This document shows positions 16,418 to 24,226 of a stretch of DNA of 64,000 nt, piece by piece. This DNA is from UBA10649 sp965278965 (GTDB lineage: Bacteria; Actinomycetota; Actinomycetes; S36-B12), in NCBI GenBank assembly GCA_965278965.1, contig OZ257127.1, positions 2,480,001 to 2,544,000 on the forward strand. The letters are read 5' to 3'. Positions within the stretch are counted from its first letter, which is position 1; the number at the start of each line of letters is the position of its first letter. The notes beneath the pieces are model-generated. The model made no database searches and was not told the DNA's origin. It was given only the letters and a program-made list of their open reading frames with translations. A program made the position numbers and the translations under genes.

Positions 16418-17734
16418 GTGCCCGTTGCGCGCGCTCAGCTCGACTCCCGCCGCACTTACGTCCTCGACACCTCGGTCCTGCTCTCCGATCCGCGCGCGAT
16501 CGTGCGGTTCGACGAGCACGACGTCGTGATCCCGGTGGTCGTGGTCACCGAGCTGGAGGCCAAGCGCAGCCATCCCGAGCTGGGGTACTTCGCCCGGCAG
16601 GCGTTGCGGCTGCTGGACGATCTGCGCGTCGAGCACGGCCGCCTGGACCAGCCGATGCTGATGCCGGAGTCCGGTGGGACGGTGCGCGTCGAGCTGAACC
16701 ACACGGACACGACGGTGCTGCCGAGCGGTCTTCAGCTAGGCGACAACGACACCCGCATCCTCGCGGTGGCGAGCAACCTCCGGGCGGAGGGCTGCCAGGT
16801 CGTCCTGGTCAGCAAGGACCTGCCGATGCGCGTCAAGGCGTCGTCCGTCGGACTGCCAGCGGAGGAGTACCGCGCGCAGCTCGTCATCGAGACGGGCTAC
16901 ACGGGCATCGAGGAGGTCGACGTCGCGGCGAGCGACCTCGACCGGCTCTACGAGGACCAGGTCATCGACCTCGAGGCGGCGATGGACCTGCCGTGCCACA
17001 CCGGCCTTGTGCTGCTGTCCGACCGCGGCAGCGGCCTCGGCCGCGTCACGGCTGACAAGCGCGTGCGCCTCGTGCGCGGAGATCGCGAGGCGTTCGGCCT
17101 CCACGGCCGCAGCGCCGAGCAGCGGATCGCGTTGGACCTGCTGCTCGATCCGGAGATCGGGATCGTCAGCCTCGGCGGGCGCGCCGGCACCGGCAAGAGC
17201 GCGCTCGCGTTGTGCGCCGGGCTGGAGGCGGTGCTGGAGCGACGCCAGCACCGCAAGGTCATCGTGTTCCGGCCGCTGTTCGCCGTCGGCGGCCAGGAGC
17301 TCGGCTACCTGCCGGGGACCGAGGCCGAGAAGATGTCGCCGTGGGGCCAGGCGGTCTTCGACACGCTGGGCGCCGTGACGACCCAGGAGGTCGTCGAGGA
17401 GATCGTCGACCGCGGCATGCTCGAGGTGCTGCCGTTGACGCACATCCGCGGGCGTTCGCTGCACGACGCGTTTGTCATCGTGGACGAGGCACAGTCGTTG
17501 GAGCGCAACGTGTTGCTGACGGTGCTCTCGCGGATCGGGCGCGACAGCCGCGTCGTGCTCACGCACGACGTCGCGCAGCGGGACAACCTGAGGGTGGGCC
17601 GCCACGACGGCGTGGTCGCGGTCGTGGAGAAGCTCAAGGGACACCCGCTGTTCGCGCACGTCACGCTGACCCGGTCTGAGCGGTCTCCGATCGCGGCTCT
17701 GGTGACCGAGATGCTCGAGGATATCCAGCTGTAG
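16418..17734 (+). CDS. PIN-PhoH family ATPase
   Basis: 438 aa; GTG start preceded by AGGAGG. An N-terminal PIN nuclease domain starts TYVLDTSVLL (Asp17 as a metal ligand) with TELEAKR near residue 47 and GDNDTRIL further on. The C-terminal PhoH domain has the Walker A motif GGRAGTGKS (253-261), Walker B FVIVDEAQS (352-360), and the RGRSLHDAF and THDVAQRDNLRVG segments. This PIN-PhoH fusion corresponds to the YlaK/PhoH2 type, reported to couple ATP-driven RNA unwinding with cleavage. It is cytoplasmic, transcribed alone, and followed by a CRP-type palindrome. Confidence 0.9.
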   Translation: MPVARAQLDSRRTYVLDTSVLLSDPRAIVRFDEHDVVIPVVVVTELEAKRSHPELGYFARQALRLLDDLRVEHGRLDQPMLMPESGGTVRVELNHTDTTVLPSGLQLGDNDTRILAVASNLRAEGCQVVLVSKDLPMRVKASSVGLPAEEYRAQLVIETGYTGIEEVDVAASDLDRLYEDQVIDLEAAMDLPCHTGLVLLSDRGSGLGRVTADKRVRLVRGDREAFGLHGRSAEQRIALDLLLDPEIGIVSLGGRAGTGKSALALCAGLEAVLERRQHRKVIVFRPLFAVGGQELGYLPGTEAEKMSPWGQAVFDTLGAVTTQEVVEEIVDRGMLEVLPLTHIRGRSLHDAFVIVDEAQSLERNVLLTVLSRIGRDSRVVLTHDVAQRDNLRVGRHDGVVAVVEKLKGHPLFAHVTLTRSERSPIAALVTEMLEDIQL

Positions 17735-17760
17735 CCGTCCGATATCCGGTACTCCGAGCG

Positions 17761-17776
17761 TGTGATGCCCGTCACA
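17761..17776. promoter_or_regulatory. perfect CRP/GlxR-type binding site
   Basis: TGTGATGCCCGTCACA matches TGTGA-N6-TCACA without a mismatch; with one more base on each side it pairs as GTGTGA/TCACAC (17760-17777). It lies 26 bases after the PhoH stop and 200 bases before the transglycosylase gene. It could also fold as a short terminator hairpin for phoH. Crp and GlxR regulators control resuscitation-promoting-factor genes in Mycobacterium and Corynebacterium, which makes regulation of the downstream secreted enzyme plausible. Confidence 0.6.
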
Positions 17777-17976
17777 CGCAGCACGGCGTGTCCCCCCACG
17801 GGTGGGACGCCATAGGACGCGAATCCGGCATGTCGGACATCTGCTGTGACCGCCACCACCCCGGGGGCACGTGACAGATCGGGCGTCGTTCGGCACGGTA
17901 GTTGTTCAGAGCCAACGGACCTTCGACGGTCTGGACCCCTGCCCGGACTTCCCCCGGACCTGCTGGAGACATGCGC

Positions 17977-18588
17977 ATGCGCCGACGACTCGGCGCGACG
18001 GCCATCGCCGTCGCGGCGCTGCTGACGCTCTCGGGATTCGCCGGGGTCGCGGCTCAAGCGGCGACGTCGACGGACGACACGTTCTACCCGGCGGACGGCG
18101 CCAGCGGCGATGCCGGGAACGCGGACAAGGACGGCAAGGGCGGCAGCGACGCCGTCACCACCGCAGGGGCCGGCGCAGCGGCGGCAGACGATCGTGAGTC
18201 CGCGCTCGCACGCGGCGACCGGCAGGCAGCGAACATGCTGGGCTACCTGCCGAGCCTCTACCAGGGCAAGTGGTACATGCCTGGCAAGGAGGATGTACGT
18301 CGCTGCATCATGGACCGCGAGAGCAATTTCAACTACCGGGCCAACGGTTCTGGGCTCTACTTCGGTGCGTACCAGATGAGTGCGGCGCTGGCGCGGGGTG
18401 CGACGTACATGATGCAGTCCGAGGTCGCCAAGGAGATGGGCGCCGATGGCGTCGCACTCGTGAAGGCGCTTCGGCAAGCACCGCCGAACTCCTGGAACCG
18501 CTACTGGCAGGACCGTGCGTTCTGGACCATCTGGCGTGGCGGCGAAGGCGCCGGGCACTGGCGCGGCGGCGGCATCAACTGCGGCTGA
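17977..18588 (+). CDS. secreted lytic transglycosylase / resuscitation factor-like protein
   Basis: 203 aa from the ATG at 17977, which sits 8 bases after GGAG; an ATG at 17971 is an alternative. Residues 1-29 form a signal peptide (MRRRL, hydrophobic core, AQA-A). A Gly/Ala/Asp-rich linker runs to about residue 75. The C-terminal lysozyme-like domain contains CIMDRESNFNYRANG, with Glu115 as the likely catalytic acid, and FGAYQMS. Two cysteines, one just before the active site and one at the C-terminus (INCG), could form a disulfide. It should cleave peptidoglycan outside the membrane. The 240-base upstream region carries a perfect CRP-type site. Confidence 0.82.
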   Translation: MRRRLGATAIAVAALLTLSGFAGVAAQAATSTDDTFYPADGASGDAGNADKDGKGGSDAVTTAGAGAAAADDRESALARGDRQAANMLGYLPSLYQGKWYMPGKEDVRRCIMDRESNFNYRANGSGLYFGAYQMSAALARGATYMMQSEVAKEMGADGVALVKALRQAPPNSWNRYWQDRAFWTIWRGGEGAGHWRGGGINCG

Positions 18589-18605
18589 CCAGCCACGGCC
18601 GAGAC

Positions 18606-18660
18606 GCCTCAGATGGTCGTCAAAAGGCGCGAAATGCTTGTTTTAGCAACCACTTGAGGC
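18606..18660. terminator. bidirectional terminator between convergent genes
   Basis: Arms 18606-18617 (GCCTCAGATGGT) and 18649-18660 (ACCACTTGAGGC) pair at 10 of 12 positions. Inside, TGCT (18635-18638) and AGCA (18645-18648) form a second stem around TGTTTT. The structure lies between the transglycosylase and fumarase stop codons and could serve both strands. It is the most AT-rich stretch in the area. Confidence 0.55.
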
Positions 18661-18681
18661 GCCTCGACGGTGAGGGGGGCG

Positions 18682-20346
18682 CTACTTCGGCGGGCCGACG
18701 GGGATGCTCGCGCTGATCGGTCGCAGCGTCTCGGCGAAGAAGTCGTTCCCCTTGTCGTCGACGACGACGAACGCCGGGAAGTCCTCCACCTCGATGCGCC
18801 AGACGGCCTCCATGCCCAGCTCGGGGAAGTCGAGCACCTCGACCTTGCGGATGTTGTCCTGGGCCAGTCGCGCAGCAGGACCACCGATCGAGCCGAGGTA
18901 GAAGCCACCGTTCTCCTGACACGCCTTCGTCACGGCGGCGCTCCGGTTCCCCTTGGCCAGCATGACGAACGAGCCGCCGGCCTTCTGGAAGCGGTCGACG
19001 TAGGAGTCCATCCGGCCGGCGGTCGTCGGGCCGAACGATCCGCTGGCGTAGCCCTCGGGCGTCTTGGCGGGTCCGGCGTAGTACACGCAGTGGTCACGCA
19101 GGTAGTCGGGCATCGGCTCGCCGCGGTCGAGCATGTCGCGGATGCGGGCGTGCGCCAGGTCACGGGCCACGACCATCGGGCCGGTCAGCGAGATCCGCGT
19201 GCGAATCGGCAGCGCCGACAGCTGCGCGCGGATCTCGTCCATCGGCCGCGTGAGGTCGATCTGGATGACCTCGTCCTCGAGGTGGTCGTCGGTGACCTCC
19301 GGCAGGTAGTGCGCCGGCTCGGCCTCGAGCTGCTCCAAGAACACGCCCTCGCGGGTGATCCGCGCCTTCGCCTGACGGTCCGCCGAGCACGACACCGCGA
19401 TCGCCACGGGCAACGAGGCGCCGTGCCGCGGCAGGCGGATCACGCGGACGTCGTGGCAGAAGTACTTGCCGCCGAACTGCGCGCCGATGCCGAAGGCCTG
19501 CGTCATCGCGAGCACCTCGGCCTCCATCTCCAGGTCGCGGAAGGCGTGGGCGGCGTCGGACCCGTGGACCGGCAGTGAGTCGAGGTACCGGGCGCTGGCG
19601 TACTTCGCCGTCTTCAGCGCGTACTCCGCGCTCGTGCCACCGACGACGATCGCCAGGTGGTACGGCGGGCACGCGGCGGTGCCGATCGCACGGAGCTTCT
19701 CGTCCAGGAACCGCCGGAACGCCTCGGGGTTCAGCAGCGCCGCCGTCTCCTGGAAGAGGTAGCTCTTGTTCGCGCTGCCGCCACCCTTGGCCATGAACAG
19801 GAAGTCGTACTGGTTCTCCTGCCCGCGGTGCGTGTTGGCGTAGATCTCGATCTGCGCCGGCAGGTTGGTCCCCGTGTTCCGCTCGGACCACATCGTCAGC
19901 GGCGTCATCTGGGAGTAGCGGAGGTTGAGCTTCTGGTACGCGTCGAAGATCCCGAGCGACAGGTCGCGCTCGTCGTCGCCCTCGGTGAGCACCTGCTGCC
20001 CGCGCTTGCCCATGACGATGGCCGTGCCCGTGTCCTGGCACATCGGCAGGACACCGCCCGCCGAGATGTTGGCGTTCTTCAGCAGGTCCAGGGCCACGAA
20101 GCGGTCGTTCGGGCTCGCCTCCGGGTCGTCCAGGATGCGGCGGAGCTGGGCGAGATGACCGGGACGGAGCAGATGCGAGATGTCGCGCAGAGCCTCGAAC
20201 GCCAGCTGCCGCAACGCTTCCGGCGCGACCGTCAGGAAGGTGCGGTCGCCGAGCTGGATCTCGTCGACGCCGTCGGCCGTCACGAGCCGGTACGGTGTGT
20301 CGTCCTCGCCCAAGGGCAGCATGTCGGAGTACAGGAAGTCAGCCAC
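18682..20346 (-). CDS. fumA: fumarate hydratase, class I (iron-sulfur)
   Basis: 554 aa. It interconverts fumarate and malate in the TCA cycle using a [4Fe-4S] cluster. The cluster cysteines are visible as Cys103 (LPMCQDTGT), Cys226 (GTAACPPYH) and Cys320 (AIAVSCSADRQAK), matching the spacing in E. coli FumA (105, 224, 318). The N-terminal fumarase domain and the C-terminal beta domain (GPMVVARDLAHARI, GPTTAGRMDSYVDRF, CQENGGFYLGSIGG) are both complete. It is cytoplasmic. It is read on the minus strand after the amylosucrase gene, with 45 bases between them, so it could be part of a glpX-amylosucrase-fumarase transcript. Confidence 0.95.
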   Translation of the reverse strand: MADFLYSDMLPLGEDDTPYRLVTADGVDEIQLGDRTFLTVAPEALRQLAFEALRDISHLLRPGHLAQLRRILDDPEASPNDRFVALDLLKNANISAGGVLPMCQDTGTAIVMGKRGQQVLTEGDDERDLSLGIFDAYQKLNLRYSQMTPLTMWSERNTGTNLPAQIEIYANTHRGQENQYDFLFMAKGGGSANKSYLFQETAALLNPEAFRRFLDEKLRAIGTAACPPYHLAIVVGGTSAEYALKTAKYASARYLDSLPVHGSDAAHAFRDLEMEAEVLAMTQAFGIGAQFGGKYFCHDVRVIRLPRHGASLPVAIAVSCSADRQAKARITREGVFLEQLEAEPAHYLPEVTDDHLEDEVIQIDLTRPMDEIRAQLSALPIRTRISLTGPMVVARDLAHARIRDMLDRGEPMPDYLRDHCVYYAGPAKTPEGYASGSFGPTTAGRMDSYVDRFQKAGGSFVMLAKGNRSAAVTKACQENGGFYLGSIGGPAARLAQDNIRKVEVLDFPELGMEAVWRIEVEDFPAFVVVDDKGNDFFAETLRPISASIPVGPPK

Positions 20347-20391
20347 GATGCCAGCGTAGGCCTGCCCGAAGCGGCCGGCGCCGCCAGTCGC

Positions 20392-22323
20392 TCACAGGTG
20401 TGACGTCAGCCACCAGACGCCGCACGGCTCGATGATCTCGAGGTCGGGGCGCGTGCGCGACGTACCGGTGGCGTGGTCGGCGAGCTGGTCGCCTGCCAGC
20501 GCCCGGAGCGCATCGGCGGGCACGGGGCGGGCCGAGTCCGACAGGTTGTAGACCTCGACGAGGTTGCCGGCGGCGTGATGCCGCTCGAGCACCAGCACCG
20601 CTGGGTCGCCGTCCACCCGAGCCCGGGTCGCCGTGGCCGCGTGGAGCGACGGCAGGCCGGCGCGGGCGCGGATGAGGCCGCGGATCGCCGCGTACACCCG
20701 GCTTGCGACGTCGTCGCCCTCGCCGCGGGCCGCCCGCTCGGCGAGCGCCCAGTCCATCGGAGGTCGGTGCAGCCAGCGGTTGTCGGCCGCCTTGCTCGGG
20801 TCGTCGGCGAACGCGTGGTCGTTGAGCATCCCGAGCTCGTCGCCCATGTAGAGCAGGGGTAGGCCGCCGAAGCCGAGGACGATCGCGTACGCGCAGCGCA
20901 GGCGGGCAATCGCCAGGTCCAGGAGGGCGACGTCGCCAGCGGCAAGCGCGGTCTCGATCCCGGCGAGGCTTGCGGCACTGCCCGACGTGCGCCGGTCCCC
21001 AGTCAGCGGGTTCGACTGGAAGTGCGCGCCCCGGGCGAACGTGCCGTCGAACTCCCCGGCGTAGAAGTCCGCGAGGAACTCCCGATGCGCCGGGCCGTTC
21101 CAGCCGACGGCCGCGGCGTCGGCATCGTCGATCGCCCAGCCGATGTCGTCGTGGCAGCGCAGGTAGGTCGCCCACGCCGACGTCACCGGGATCGGCGCGA
21201 AGCGCGCGAGCGCGGTCGCGAGCAGGCGGCCGTCTCGTGTCGCCAGCGCCGACCAGATCTGCACCATGAGCGAGTTGTGGTACGCCAGCTCGCTGACCTT
21301 CCCGGCGTGCGCGCCCTGACCCAGGTACGCGACGACATCCTGCGGCCCCACGATCGCCTCGGCCTTGAAGATGAGCGCCGGGGCCATCATCCGAGCGGCC
21401 GCCCGCAGCGCCTGCGTGAGGGCGTGCACCTCGGGCTCGTTCTGGGAGGTCGTGCCCATGCGCTTCCAGGTGAACGCGATCGCGTCGAGGCGGATGCAGT
21501 CCGTGCCCTGGTTGGCCAGGAAGCCGATGATCTCGGCGAACTCGACCAAGACGGCCGGGTTGGCCCAGTTGACGTCCCACTGCCAGGAGTTGAAGGTCGT
21601 CCAGACCCACCCCGCGAGCTCGTCGTCCCACGTGAAGCTCCCGGGTGCGAACGCCGGGAACACCTCCGGCAGGGTCCGCTCGTACGCGTCGGGGAGCGTG
21701 CGGTCGGCGAAGACGTAGAAGTAGTCGCGGTAGTGCTGCTCGCCGGCCCGCGCCCGCCGCGCCCACTCGTGCTCGCGGGCGACGTGGTTGAGGACGAGGT
21801 CGAGCGTCAGCGAGATCCCGGCGGCGTGCAGGTCCGCGGCGAGGTCGGCGAGGTCGGCCATGGTGCCCAGGTCCGGACGCACCGACCGGTAGTCCATGAC
21901 CGCGTAACCGCCGTCGTTCGGGCCGGGGCGCGGTGTGAGGAGCGGCATGAGGTGCAGCGACGTCACCCCGAGGTCCGCGAGGTAGCCGATCCGTCCGCGG
22001 ACGCCGGCCAGGTCGCCGGCGAGCAGGTCCGCGTACGCGACGTAGCCGAGCGCGTCCGGCGCCTGGTACCAGTCTGGCCGCAGCGTGCGCTCGCGGTCCC
22101 GGGCCCGCAGCGCCGACGGGCGGGCGAGGTGGACGTCGGCGACGACGTCGAGGACCGCCGGCAGCACGACCTCGGCGTGGTAGACCGCGGCGAGGCCGTC
22201 GAGCAGGTCCGGCGCCCAGCGGTCGTAGCGCGCGAGGACCTCAGCGGCGCCCGTGTCGTCGCCGAGCCGGTCGGCCAGCCGGGCGCGCCCGTCGGCCAGG
22301 GCGGCGGACCGCCAGTCGCTCAC
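20392..22323 (-). CDS. amylosucrase-type GH13 enzyme
   Basis: 643 aa. The GTG at 22323 overlaps the glpX stop (GTGA); the open frame continues upstream only as an alternative reading of glpX. An N-terminal helical region (about residues 1-85) precedes the barrel (GYVAYADLLAGDLAGV, DYRSVRPDLGTM, LDLVLNHVAREHEW). Catalytic residues are Asp280 (CIRLDAIAF), Glu322 (FKAEAIVG) and Asp392-Asp393 (RCHDDIGW), close to Neisseria amylosucrase positions 286, 328 and 393. RCHDDIGW and the overall length are diagnostic of GH13_4. Such enzymes use sucrose to build or extend alpha-1,4-glucan and release fructose. No signal peptide, so cytoplasmic. Sucrose hydrolase is the main alternative. Confidence 0.85.
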   Translation of the reverse strand: MSDWRSAALADGRARLADRLGDDTGAAEVLARYDRWAPDLLDGLAAVYHAEVVLPAVLDVVADVHLARPSALRARDRERTLRPDWYQAPDALGYVAYADLLAGDLAGVRGRIGYLADLGVTSLHLMPLLTPRPGPNDGGYAVMDYRSVRPDLGTMADLADLAADLHAAGISLTLDLVLNHVAREHEWARRARAGEQHYRDYFYVFADRTLPDAYERTLPEVFPAFAPGSFTWDDELAGWVWTTFNSWQWDVNWANPAVLVEFAEIIGFLANQGTDCIRLDAIAFTWKRMGTTSQNEPEVHALTQALRAAARMMAPALIFKAEAIVGPQDVVAYLGQGAHAGKVSELAYHNSLMVQIWSALATRDGRLLATALARFAPIPVTSAWATYLRCHDDIGWAIDDADAAAVGWNGPAHREFLADFYAGEFDGTFARGAHFQSNPLTGDRRTSGSAASLAGIETALAAGDVALLDLAIARLRCAYAIVLGFGGLPLLYMGDELGMLNDHAFADDPSKAADNRWLHRPPMDWALAERAARGEGDDVASRVYAAIRGLIRARAGLPSLHAATATRARVDGDPAVLVLERHHAAGNLVEVYNLSDSARPVPADALRALAGDQLADHATGTSRTRPDLEIIEPCGVWWLTSHL

Positions 22324-23339
22324 GCGTCGGGTCCGCCGGCGCCGAAGTCGACGGCGGAGTAGCGGGAGAGCTTCTCCAGGCGGTGCTCGCTGCGCACGTC
22401 GCGGATCGTGCCGCTCTTGCTGCGCATGACGATCGAGTGCGTCGTCGGCCCCTGGGCGTTGTAGCGCACGCCCTCCATGAGCTCGCCGTCGGTGATGCCG
22501 GTCGCGCAGAAGAAGATGTTGTCGCCGGTGACGAGGTCCGTCGTCGTGAGGACACGGTCCAGGTCGTGGCCGGCGTCGAGCGCCTTGCGCCGCTCGGCCT
22601 CGTCCCGCGGCCACAGACGCCCCTGGATGAGGCCGCCGAGGCACGTGACGGCGCAGGCCGTGATGATCCCCTCCGGCGTGCCGCCGATCCCGGCGAGTAG
22701 GTCGACGCCCGTGCCGTCCCGGGCCGCCATGATCGCCCCGGCGACGTCGCCGTCGGTGATGAACTTGATCCGCGCGCCGGCGGCGCGGACCTCGTCGACG
22801 AGCCCCTCGTGCCGCGGGCGGTCCAGGATGCAGACGGTGAGGTCGCCGATCTTCTCGCCCTTGGCCTTGGCCAGCCAGGCGAGGTTCACGCCGATGGGCG
22901 CCGTGATGTCGATGATGTCGGCGCCCTCGGGGCCGACGACGAGCTTCTCCATGTAGAACACGGCGCTCGGGTCGTACATCGCGCCGCGCTCCGCGACGGC
23001 GAGCACGGCGATCGCGTTGGGCATGCCCTTGGCCGCGAGAGTGGTGCCGTCGATCGGGTCGACGGCGACGTCGCACTCCGGGCCGGTGCCGTCACCGACG
23101 CGCTCGCCGTTGAACAGCATCGGCGCGTCGTCCTTCTCGCCCTCGCCGATGACGACGATGCCGTTCATCGAGACGCTGCCGATGAGCCGGCGCATCGCGT
23201 TGACCGCGGCGCCGTCGGCACCGTTCTTGTCCCCGCGCCCGACCCAGCGTGCCGCCGCCATCGCTGCCGCCTCGGTCACGCGGGCGAGCTCCAGGGCGAG
23301 GTTCCGGTCGGGGACTTCAGCGCTGACGTCGACGGTCAT
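22320..23339 (-). CDS. glpX: fructose-1,6-bisphosphatase, class II
   Basis: 339 aa from the ATG at 23339. It hydrolyses fructose 1,6-bisphosphate to fructose 6-phosphate in gluconeogenesis. Signature segments are GDKNGADGAAVNAMR near residue 40, VIGEGEKDDAPML, and the metal-site DVAVDPIDGTTLAAKG, followed by FMEKLVVG-type and GIGGTPEGIITA regions. The length matches GlpX. Actinobacteria typically use this enzyme as their main FBPase. It is the first gene of a minus-strand unit; amylosucrase starts inside its stop codon, so the two are translationally coupled. DUF4245 is divergent 112 bases upstream. Confidence 0.95.
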   Translation of the reverse strand: MTVDVSAEVPDRNLALELARVTEAAAMAAARWVGRGDKNGADGAAVNAMRRLIGSVSMNGIVVIGEGEKDDAPMLFNGERVGDGTGPECDVAVDPIDGTTLAAKGMPNAIAVLAVAERGAMYDPSAVFYMEKLVVGPEGADIIDITAPIGVNLAWLAKAKGEKIGDLTVCILDRPRHEGLVDEVRAAGARIKFITDGDVAGAIMAARDGTGVDLLAGIGGTPEGIITACAVTCLGGLIQGRLWPRDEAERRKALDAGHDLDRVLTTTDLVTGDNIFFCATGITDGELMEGVRYNAQGPTTHSIVMRSKSGTIRDVRSEHRLEKLSRYSAVDFGAGGPDA

Positions 23340-23451
23340 GAAGGCAGCGTATCGACCGGGACGCTGGCGATTCTTGAGCGCGGAGCGGCCGGGTCGGGCG
23401 GCACGGACGGGCGGCAGCACGGGCACCGTTGTCGTGGGGGAGGATGGCCCC

Positions 23452-24012
23452 GTGAGCTCCGCCCCCGTCCGGCCGACCGGCCGCCCCGCGCCGCGCATGC
23501 GGCAGACGGTGCGCGACATGGTCATCTCGATGGCCGTGGTGCTCGCCGTCGTGGGTGCCTTCGTCGCGATGGCGTGGCGGCCGACCCCGGACCCGATCCG
23601 GCTCGTCGACCCCGCCCCGGTCGTCGCGGCGGCGGCGGCGTCGGCGGACTTCCCCGTCCAGGAGCCGACGGGGCTGGCGAGCGGCTGGCGGGCGACGAGC
23701 GCGCGCTGGGAGCCGACCGCCACCTCCGGCGCAGTGCCGGTGCTGCACATCGGCTACGTGACCCCAGCGGACCAGTACGCGCAGGTCACGCAGGCGCGCA
23801 TGGAGTACGCGCCGTACCTCGCCGAGCAGACCGGCGACGGCGTGGCCGGAGGCCCGCAGCAGATCGGTGACGTGACCTGGGTTCGGATGACGGGGGAGAA
23901 CGGCGACCGCAGCCTCGTGCTCGTCGCAGATGGGGTCTCGACGATCGTCTACGGCAGCGCTGACTGGCCCGAGCTGACGACGCTCGCGACGTCCCTACGC
24001 CCCGTCGGCTGA
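23452..24012 (+). CDS. DUF4245 membrane-anchored protein
   Basis: 186 aa from the GTG at 23452, which follows GGGGGAGGA. A short basic N-terminus (RPTGRPAPRMRQTVRDM) leads into one membrane helix at about residues 24-42 (VISMAVVLAVVGAFVAMAW). The rest is an extracytoplasmic domain with the DUF4245 pattern GLASGWRATSARW, VLHIGYVTPADQYAQV, and the C-terminal LVLVADGVSTIVYGSADWPELTTLA. It is a conserved actinobacterial protein next to glpX and xseB in several genera (remembered synteny). The function is unknown. Its 3' end overlaps the convergent xseB gene by 18 bases. Confidence 0.82.
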   Translation: MSSAPVRPTGRPAPRMRQTVRDMVISMAVVLAVVGAFVAMAWRPTPDPIRLVDPAPVVAAAAASADFPVQEPTGLASGWRATSARWEPTATSGAVPVLHIGYVTPADQYAQVTQARMEYAPYLAEQTGDGVAGGPQQIGDVTWVRMTGENGDRSLVLVADGVSTIVYGSADWPELTTLATSLRPVG

Positions 24013-24216
24013 GCCCGGGTCCGCCGGTGCGGCGGCGTCGAGCCGAGCGCGGGCGGTGTCGAGCCACGCCTGGCAGGTCGCGGCAAGCTCCTCGCCGCGC
24101 TCCCACAGCCGCAGCGACTCCTCCAGGGTGAGCCCGCCGGTCTCCAGGCTCGCCACGACTGCGGCGAGCTCGTCACGCGCGGCCTCGTAGGACGGCGGTT
24201 CCTTGGCGGCGGGCAT
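23995..24216 (-). CDS. xseB: exodeoxyribonuclease VII small subunit
   Basis: 73 aa. The pattern SYEAARDELAAVVASLETGGLTLEESLRLWERGEELAATCQAWL is the two-helix XseB fold. Several copies bind one XseA to form the nuclease that degrades single-stranded DNA. It starts at the ATG at 24216, 10 bases after the xseA stop, so xseA and xseB form one operon. The C-terminal 15 residues are Ala/Asp-rich and variable. Its stop lies within the end of the convergent DUF4245 gene. Confidence 0.92.
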   Translation of the reverse strand: MPAAKEPPSYEAARDELAAVVASLETGGLTLEESLRLWERGEELAATCQAWLDTARARLDAAAPADPGSADGA

Positions 24217-24226
24217 GCGCGGCACC

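Noticed and set aside
17735..17976. Cyclic di-AMP (ydaO-type) riboswitch upstream of the transglycosylase
   Set aside because: Such riboswitches often precede actinobacterial wall-hydrolase genes, but I could not find the conserved GGGGAA-type core or the paired helices. The CRP-type palindrome is better supported.
22324..23076. N-terminal extension of the amylosucrase gene
   Set aside because: The frame is open for 251 more codons upstream but reads as Arg-rich sequence and lies in an alternative frame of glpX. The GTG overlapping the glpX stop gives the expected amylosucrase length.
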